A stretch of DNA of 64,000 nucleotides from assembly GCF_000003605.2 (NCBI RefSeq), contig NW_003116453.1, positions 311,188-375,187 on the forward strand, given 5' to 3'. Shown in pieces: positions 56,640 to 64,000 of the stretch. Under the pieces are notes generated by a model, which saw nothing but the letters and a program-made list of their open reading frames with translations, was not told the origin of the DNA and did not search any database. A program made the translations under genes and the position numbers. The DNA is from Saccoglossus kowalevskii (lineage: Eukaryota > Hemichordata > Enteropneusta > Harrimaniidae). Within the stretch, counting starts at the first letter, position 1; each line of letters begins with the position of its first letter.

Positions 56640-59200
56640 AAGGGTATAAACAACACACTGCACAGTAGATATGTCTATTCAGTGCGAACAAATGTTACTT
56701 CTAATAGAATATAACTAATTGCTTTTAATTAGCACTAGGAATAGTAACTGTACATGGTTTTTTACATAAAACTGTGAGCTACAGGCCATATCGATCAGGT
56801 TAAAATTTGATGTATTGTACGGCGTGTATTTTTTAAATTTTTTAAATCTTATTTTATTTGCACTATGTTTTTTTTTTTAGTATTTTGTAATTATCGTCAC
56901 ATACCTTGTTGGCTTTTGAGATAACCACGAACTTACAGCAAATAAATAGTACATTCAAATGAGATAAAATAAAGTATAGGAAAAATAAATTATTAAATTC
57001 AAAAAATACAAGCCCAAACTATTATTTTACGCACAATTATTACAATTTCCTGTGTTCGATTATACAATTGCCGGCATACAATGTGTTTCTTCCTCTCATA
57101 GGTCAAAGATCAATGTTAAAGATGAGTCGTCTCTTCTTGTCTAACTTATGATCCATTACGTCAACTAATGTGTGACTACATCCGGGTCTAAACCAACCGG
57201 TTCGGGTCAATGACGGCACGGTTTTCTATTTATAAACAATAGTCGCAACCGACGGTGACGGCTGTGCATGGTGGTCTCGTGACACTCCCAGAAAAGTGAA
57301 TACGCACTATTTCAATAACGAGCTGTCATAACACACATCGTAGTTCGACGCAATTGTCTGTAGTTAAAACTATCGACCTTTATTTTGTGCTGGTTTTACG
57401 AGCAAGCAAGTTCGTAGGATATTGTAAATCCCCTTGTATATAATATACCATATACGATTCTAGTCGAAATTTCGACGTAAGTTTTTTTTTCATTGTACTT
57501 TTCTTGTATCCAATAACCAGGCCTTTCACGAGTTATTGAATCAAAGTGTAAAATCAACGTGTTTCGTGTTATCGCTGTTTCTCTCTTGCACAAGTAATCG
57601 CCCGCGCTCACTATGCTTGCGGTAAGGTCGAATGGATTTAGTTTGCGCATGCGTGCTCCACTTACAGTGACTAATACCTGTGTAAATGATGTCGGGGATT
57701 GCACCATATCTATTATTGGCTGTACGGTTAGTTTCGTAACTATTTTCACATTTAGCTCGAAGAACTACCCATCCATACATGCTCACACGACTCTTGTTTT
57801 AATATAACGCCATCTACAGGGGAAAAAAAACACCGTGTACATGTATGTGTATTATGACTGTATGTAATACACATGGCCTCCTATTGTTATCGCAGCTTAG
57901 TATGTAAGGTATACAAATGTATATTCATTCGTATGTATGCATGTATTTATTCATTCTGCATAAACTCTTGTTTCTTTTTTGTTTATGAAGTCTTGGTTGA
58001 TAATATGAACTCAACGTTTTTACTAATGGTTCATAATATGACTTCGTATTTGACATGTATGACTGAATTGTAAAAAAAGCTCATTTCTAATGTTCATCTA
58101 CTAGTATATTGACGCTGCCCGCACAGTATCCCCCTTGAGCCTCATGGAGATAAATGAGTAACTCTCAGTTCGAATTGCCTAGCAGGCTCAGTAGCAGCCA
58201 GATTTGCGCGCAGAATTCTCGTTTGAATATTACGGCTGTGGTCCCGTTGCGTTTCACGTACCCGCATTATTTTGGATGTTTGTAAATTATTACAGTTATC
58301 AGATCTGATTAGCTCGCTGACTCGGTGTTAATTCACGCCGATAATTACCGACAGAATAATGAGCTTGTTCCCGCCCGAGTCCAAGTGTTTAATTCTCACG
58401 TGGCATTCTCGTGCATACCGTTTTATATCACCGAGAACGCTAGTTTTTAATGATCACGTCATGTCGATGGTTTTTAAGTTGTTTTTTAAAGTCATTCTAT
58501 TCTTGTAATTCATATACTCAAGCGCGGTGGTCGTCGCGCAGCGCGTGTTTAAATTTCATGTAAATAAACAACGTATTTTACACGCGTTGTATACGTCGCC
58601 ATGAGTCCCATATCGAACAGGACCCAGCACGACGACTGCCGCCTTTTAAACGCGGTGACTATACGCCCTACCCTGAGCGCTCCTGGTTACGACATATTAA
58701 TAAGTTCATTTAATAATGAAACTTTGTTCTCGTTTTAGTAATGGGATTTTAGTCTACAGAGCTCAGTACTTCTAATGCCAGCAGCATTTCTAGGGTGGTT
58801 AAGTCTGTGCACCCTGTAATAAGTACGGGACCAGACTGGCGTATGTGTGTTAAAGGTCGCCTCTGTTCACTTCTATAGCATAATGAACAAAGGCAATCTG
58901 GCAGCGTCTTTTGTAGGCAGTACGTTCACGCGAATCGCCAACTTCTATGTTTATTTATAGTTTTTTTTTTTGAATGACCTTTCACATACATATATAGGTA
59001 CGCACGGTCAAAACGAAGCTGGTACAATGCAGCGCCCTCCCCAGACACACCTTTATTCTATATTTTTCGTAGACGATGACTCACGATGACCGGCATTCGG
59101 TATATTTTCCTGGGAGACTCGCCTCATAATAATTATGACAGACAGGAAATTCAGTTTGTTTTGAGAAATTAAACACGTTGTATGACCCGTGCGTTTGTGT
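56640..59200. other. Upstream region of gene 3, no coding exon seen
   Basis: AT-rich sequence with one 133-bp TTAA element (58518-58650), an inverted repeat ATGTGTATTA/TAATACACAT near 57845-57874, and a CpG-containing stretch from 59200 leading into the 5' UTR. A TATATAG near 58990 could serve as the promoter of gene 3 if transcription does not start further upstream. Confidence 0.4.
58518..58650. mobile_element. 133-bp TTAA-type miniature element
   Basis: GCGCGGTGGTCGTCGCGC left, GCACGACGACTGCCGCC right, with the AACGTATTTTACACGCG and CATATCGAACAGGACC interior. It lies 0.7 kb upstream of gene 3's first coding exon. Confidence 0.7.
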
Positions 59201-59341
59201 TCAATTCACAGGTATTTGACGGCGACCACACCAGGACACGCACGCTAGCATTGCGACGACCAACCTGACACTCGACGCGAAAGAGAGTGTCCCCCGCTCG
59301 AAGTCATCTCTAATACAAATAACAATACCAATATTTACAAT

Positions 59342-62300
59342 ATGACGATTGATTCCTATTACGACACGAACTATGGAACCTTGAATGAAACTTTGAACGG
59401 CAATTACACTTTTACGCTCAATGATAGTATCCCGGAGATCGGAGAACCAATGTGCCCCAAGGGACTACCTCCCGCTGCTATTTACATGAAAGGTGGGTAA
59501 TGACATCATTCACCATTCCCTATTGGAGAATTTCTACATTTACTTGTTCAAGTTTGAGTTAAATTACATTATATACTACACTATCACCTATGCATGATTG
59601 ATTTTACGAGGTAAATGTGAATGAGACACTTCACCCCTCACACTGGACTTCCTATACAACTATATATGTATGGGCAAATCACAATTTAGATTAAGCGACA
59701 CAAACGGTGAACCGTCACCGAAGCTAAATGTACCATGTTTTATTTAAAATAATTTCTCGTTCAAACACGATTATTTTCAATACCTATATTTCCACTTCGA
59801 TGGTGACTTATTACTGTAAATGGGGTAATTATTCACTGGGTCTTAATTTTGCTTATTTCGCTGACTGGGAAATGCGTTTAAACCCACTGAATATGCCTGA
59901 AACGCTAAATCAGTGAATTTTAAACCCAGTGAAAATTAGTAATTTTACAGTATACGATTCGTTCATGTTTAAACCAGGCGTGTGCTGAGGGAGAAACCCT
60001 GTGAGTTGGCACTCCTACACATGCAAGTTAATATGTGTTTGTATTATTTGTGTGACATATTTACTCCACGTAGTTGAACAATCACCGAAGCTAAATATTT
60101 CCAATAATATATAGTACTTCGACTTTAAGGGTGAATTATTATGCGTTTTTTTATGTTTAACACAGACTTATACGCGCATTGAGGAAGCCTATCACATTTG
60201 TTTGCATGACATATTTCACGTTGTTAAACTACTAGTATTAACGAAGCTTAATTGTATCATGTTTTATTTAAAATAATTAGTTCTCGCCCCAAAACGCAAT
60301 TTTTCAACATGTTTATTTTCCTATTCCCACTTTAACAATGCATTATACTAGTAGTAACGGTTCGTTTATTGGCTTGTACGTGCTCACAGGCACCGTGTCA
60401 TTTGGCACTCCTACACGAAGTTAATATTTGTTTGTATTATTTGTATGATATATTTCACTCCATGTCAGTTAAATATTTATTACTTTTATACACCCGATTC
60501 GTTTATTATATTTGCACATCCTATTTCTATATTGAGATTTATTAGTCGCTAGTTAAACGTGTATTGCCATTTACGCCAAAACCAGTGTCAACCTAACCAG
60601 TTTTATTTGAAAATTGATTATGAATACTCGGGTGTATGAGTTATGACAGGAATGACACGCACAGTGCTTAATACCTTATACCCTCCTGACACATACACGC
60701 AATTTTTATTGCAATTTTAGTTCCATGTTTTAATTGTAGCTCAATGCATTTTTTTTCAGTTCTAACCGGGAAACACATCGCGATGTTATCGCTAGCAGCA
60801 GTCTTCACCCTAATCAATCTAATCGTGTTCATCGACGCATTTATCTTTCTCAATGCCCAGGTTCCACTTAAACGAAGAAAGGCTAGGATACTTTGGATAT
60901 TAGGCATTTATCCAGTGAGTCAATACACCTTGTACATCGCGCCCTCTAACGGCGAAGCGCCTACATGACGTAACGGTCAATATCCACAGCGTCCATATTA
61001 TTTCGAATAATGGTCGTCCGTCAATAGAAAACACTGTCTTTTGTTTTAGATATTTGCTATATACTAGAAAACTAACAACTAATTGCACAGTTTGAGCGCT
61101 ATTGCTTACATAATCAAGGTCTTGGCAGAAGCAATTCGCTGCTAGTAGACGCACGTTAATGTTAATTTCACCGGGAGTCATTTTTGTAAAAGTGATTTCA
61201 TGTTAACTCGTCTAGCCATATGTGCTAAGTGGTAGAAATATGGAGGTATTAAGAAAAATATATATTATTAAACTATTGAAAAGATTAATTATTAACGTTC
61301 CTATGATTGATTGTTTGCAGGTGTTTTCAGTGTCGTCATTAATAGCTCTATGCATTCCACGATCATCGGTTCTTACAGGGTTAACCTCGTCTATGTGAGT
61401 CCTTCAATATTCTGTCAAAAATTAAATAACCACCTCCTGATCTGTATATTATATGTTGTCAGCATGGGTAAAAATAGTACATTGAAAATGCGTGATAGTG
61501 ATTAACGCGAGATTGTTTCACGTAGGCAACAATCAGAATTTTCATACTTTCGAAATTTTGTGATTATCAGTATTATTTGAAGTTTTATTTTCATACCCAC
61601 AGGTATTTGTCAGTTGCGTTGTATCAATTTATGTTGCTTGTGTTTGACTACTTCGGTGGACTTACTGCAATGGTCGCCATGTTAAAGGGACAGAAGATGT
61701 TCCTGGGAACACCACCTGTTTTAATACTATGCTGTTGCTGTATGCCTAGCTTAAATATTACGCGGTAAGTATTGAGACAGTTTGAGTACGTTGTCAGAGA
61801 GTCTGGTGGAGCTTAGGAAAATATTACGAAAATCTTAAAGTGTTTGAGAAAGTATCCAATGCGTCTTGTATTATTTGAGAAAGTGTACAGAAAGTCTGAC
61901 ATGGGTAGAGAAAGTATTCTGAAAGTCTTGTAGTTTTTAAACAAGTATTCAGAGAGTCTGATGGGGTTAAAGAAAGTACTTATTGTGACTGTTTAGGGCA
62001 ACATTTTGACCTCTTGTCATTGCAAAATAAATGTCGTAAATGTCGATTGTATTTGCCAGTTCCTTTCACATGTTTGCATATTTTGTACAGAATTAATAAT
62101 TATGTAACATACTTACCAAAGACTCCAGTAACCGACACCAACAATACGTTTTCCATTTCGTTGCACTGTAATGAATACTATAAATTAGTCATCATTGATT
62201 TTTTCTTCTTACGGATTACGTAATTCAGAAACTAATTGTTTATTACCACCATATTATAGCCACACTGCTTTTCCACATGTTTACTATCGAATAAGAAATA

Positions 62301-63732
62301 CAGTAAACACGATGGAAATTGTTTTTACACACAATTGGATTGCGGTTCTATTTTTATCCAATTATTTTTGCTACCATGAAGACTAATCAGTAATTTAGAT
62401 CAATTAAACTTAAAATACGTTTTTAATAATACCAGCAATTGTTTTCTGCAGACCCAGTTTGAGGTGGTTGAGGAGACTGGTGTTACAGGTTGCTGTCGTC
62501 AGACCAATAATATTATTTATTTGCGCTGTTATGTGGGCTGACGGAAGTGCTCTCTATATCCCAGGAAAGGTAAGGGAGATTTATGATTTTACAGGCACCT
62601 GTTTATTGTTTAGTGTGAGATGTACGCGTGAATGTTTGATGTGGTGATGGGGAACCCCCGCAAACAATCACTGACACAGTAAATTGGGAATGTCACTAAG
62701 CGAATCACAATGAAATAATCCCTCGCTTCGACGAATATCGACAATAGTTATACAGATCGCACAGTATATACAATTCGTGGTACAAACAGACAAATATAAT
62801 CTATTCCGATCACGTAATGTGAATGTGTATAATAACGCACGTGTTCTTCTCTCACAGTTTACTCCAGACGGCGCTTTTCTATATTTACAAACAGTGAGCG
62901 TGTTGTCCACGCTGACTGCGTTCCAAGCGATCGTCATCCTTTTCAAAGTGTCGAAGGAGCCTTTGATGAATTATAAAATCGTGCCTAAATTCTTCAGTAT
63001 ACAGCTGGCAATGATCTTTAGTAACATACAGGGTGTCCTGATTGGGTTCTTAATTGCTGGAGGGAAAATACCTTGCACCCCAACGTGGTCGTCAGGAATG
63101 GAAGGCATGTGTAAGTAAACACAGTAAGGGCTTGTTATCGATGTGGTTTGGCCTGGCATCGCTAAGATGTAGTGACCTGAACTGCGGTGATAACATTCAA
63201 CTAATCGCAGACATTTTAACTCCGACAGTTAAGCGTTGGGGTCGCTGGTAACGAGGCATACGAATGTTCTCGCCAGTTAGTCTCTTAGTTTGACAAGTGA
63301 AAAGTGCAAAACGTGAAGTTGACCTCAGCATTTCATTCTTTTATTGTAGTCATCGACAACGCACACAAACTAATAGTTTCAAGATTCATTTTTTATATTT
63401 ATTTTGTTTTACTTACAGTTATACACAACTTCGCTCTGATAATCGAAATGTTCACCTTCTCCTTACTGGCTCGATTCTCATATCGTAAGAGGGCTGGTAA
63501 CCTTGACTACGTTGCTCCACCAAGACCGTCATTCATGAGGCCGCGGTCGTCGATAAGTTTCAAGTGGCAAGAACGAAACGGGGACACGGAAAACTATCTG
63601 AAAGCGAAGGGCGAATTTAAAGAGATTGAGGACATGTGTAACGGGAACACGATCGTAGCAACGGTACCCAAACAGAACGGGTACGCTGACATCATAAAGA
63701 CTGATCTTGATCAGCCCATCAGCAATGTGTGA
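59342..63732 (+). CDS. SLC51A: SLC51A-like gene 3: divergent organic solute transporter subunit alpha (7 exons, 408 aa)
   Basis: Coding exons on the plus strand: 59342-59492, 60760-60914, 61321-61394, 61603-61764, 62452-62569, 62858-63110, 63419-63732; total 1227 bases, all GT..AG, with phases identical to genes 1 and 2. The N-terminal exon is longer (50 residues) with three sequons (NET, NYT, NDS). Family marks: LKRRKAR after segment 1, CIPRS in exon 3, DYFGG at about 142-146, CCCC at 170-173, AGGKIPC at the end of exon 6, and FALIIEMF in the last segment. Seven membrane segments fall near 57-82, 93-115, 127-145, 185-210, 225-247, 260-283 and 305-330; a polar tail follows. Exon 7 could also start at 63350 (in frame, 23 more residues), but 63419 has the better pyrimidine tract and matches the paralogs. 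An acceptor ending at 59211 implies an upstream non-coding exon; a TATATAG near 58990 is another possible start signal. Confidence 0.93.
59812..59952. mobile_element. TA-flanked miniature element in intron 1 of gene 3
   Basis: A shorter version of 14616-14826: TACTGTAAA and TTTTACAGTA ends, with AATTATTCACTGGGT and AAACCCAGTGAAAATTAG inside. Confidence 0.68.
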
Positions 63733-64000
63733 CGCTGAAGACGCCCACGTTGCCTAGCAACTGTCTCCTTCATAGGGCCGTCTACTTAAATTTGGATTTA
63801 AACTGGTGCACCATCTACTTATTAAATTTGGGTTTAAACACAGCACATCAAAGTCACATTAATGAGATAAAGCAATGTTTACTTACACTGTATATGTAAA
63901 TATGAACTAGCCAACTTCATAAGACACAATTACGCTTGCTTTTTATACTTATTTGAATATTAACATATCAATTATCATGTAACCCTTCCTCCTTAACATT

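Overview
The window looks like animal nuclear DNA: AT-rich, short coding exons with GT..AG introns, TATA-type promoters, many miniature DNA transposons and minisatellites, and two assembly gaps (N runs at 11277-11529 and 54316-54767). A marine invertebrate is most likely. I cannot fix the species from sequence alone.

The only gene family I can support firmly is SLC51A (organic solute transporter subunit alpha, OST-alpha; the seven-membrane-pass half of a bile-acid/steroid transporter that works with SLC51B). Two complete seven-exon copies lie in tandem on the minus strand: gene 1 (8951-12607, 368 aa) and gene 2 (20923-24712, 367 aa). A third minus-strand copy is represented by its first coding exon only (526-589); the rest would lie beyond the left edge. 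The three start codons are 12,018 and 12,105 bases apart. A fourth, more diverged complete copy is on the plus strand at the right end (59342-63732, 408 aa). Exon sizes and phases match across copies (155, 74, 159/162, 112/118 and 253 bases for exons 2-6), which makes the models solid. No SLC51B was found.

Each tandem gene is preceded by a collinear, decayed copy of the same 5' flank (about 1.95-5.9, 14.1-17.9 and 27.7-36.3 kb). These flanks hold a repeated TATA box plus a short exon-like segment ending in a consensus splice donor. The coding first exons have a conserved splice acceptor just upstream of the ATG, so I infer spliced, non-coding first exons. In the third flank the promoter module occurs three times, two of them through a 3.09-kb tandem duplication. 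The flank of gene 1 carries a 27-bp minisatellite that repeats a CCAAT box about 16 times.

From about 36.6 to 59 kb there is no convincing gene, only a few candidate first exons, two minisatellites (29 bp x about 22; 85 bp x 10), several miniature transposons, and one long-inverted-repeat element whose centre is an assembly gap.

The most unusual signal is a family of tiny perfect or near-perfect palindromes (14-38 bp) that begin with CAT(A/G)GA, end with its complement, and are flanked by 7-bp direct repeats at many loci. Two of them interrupt other repeats whose uninterrupted copies are present in this window. They look like mobile micro-hairpins with a 7-bp target-site duplication.
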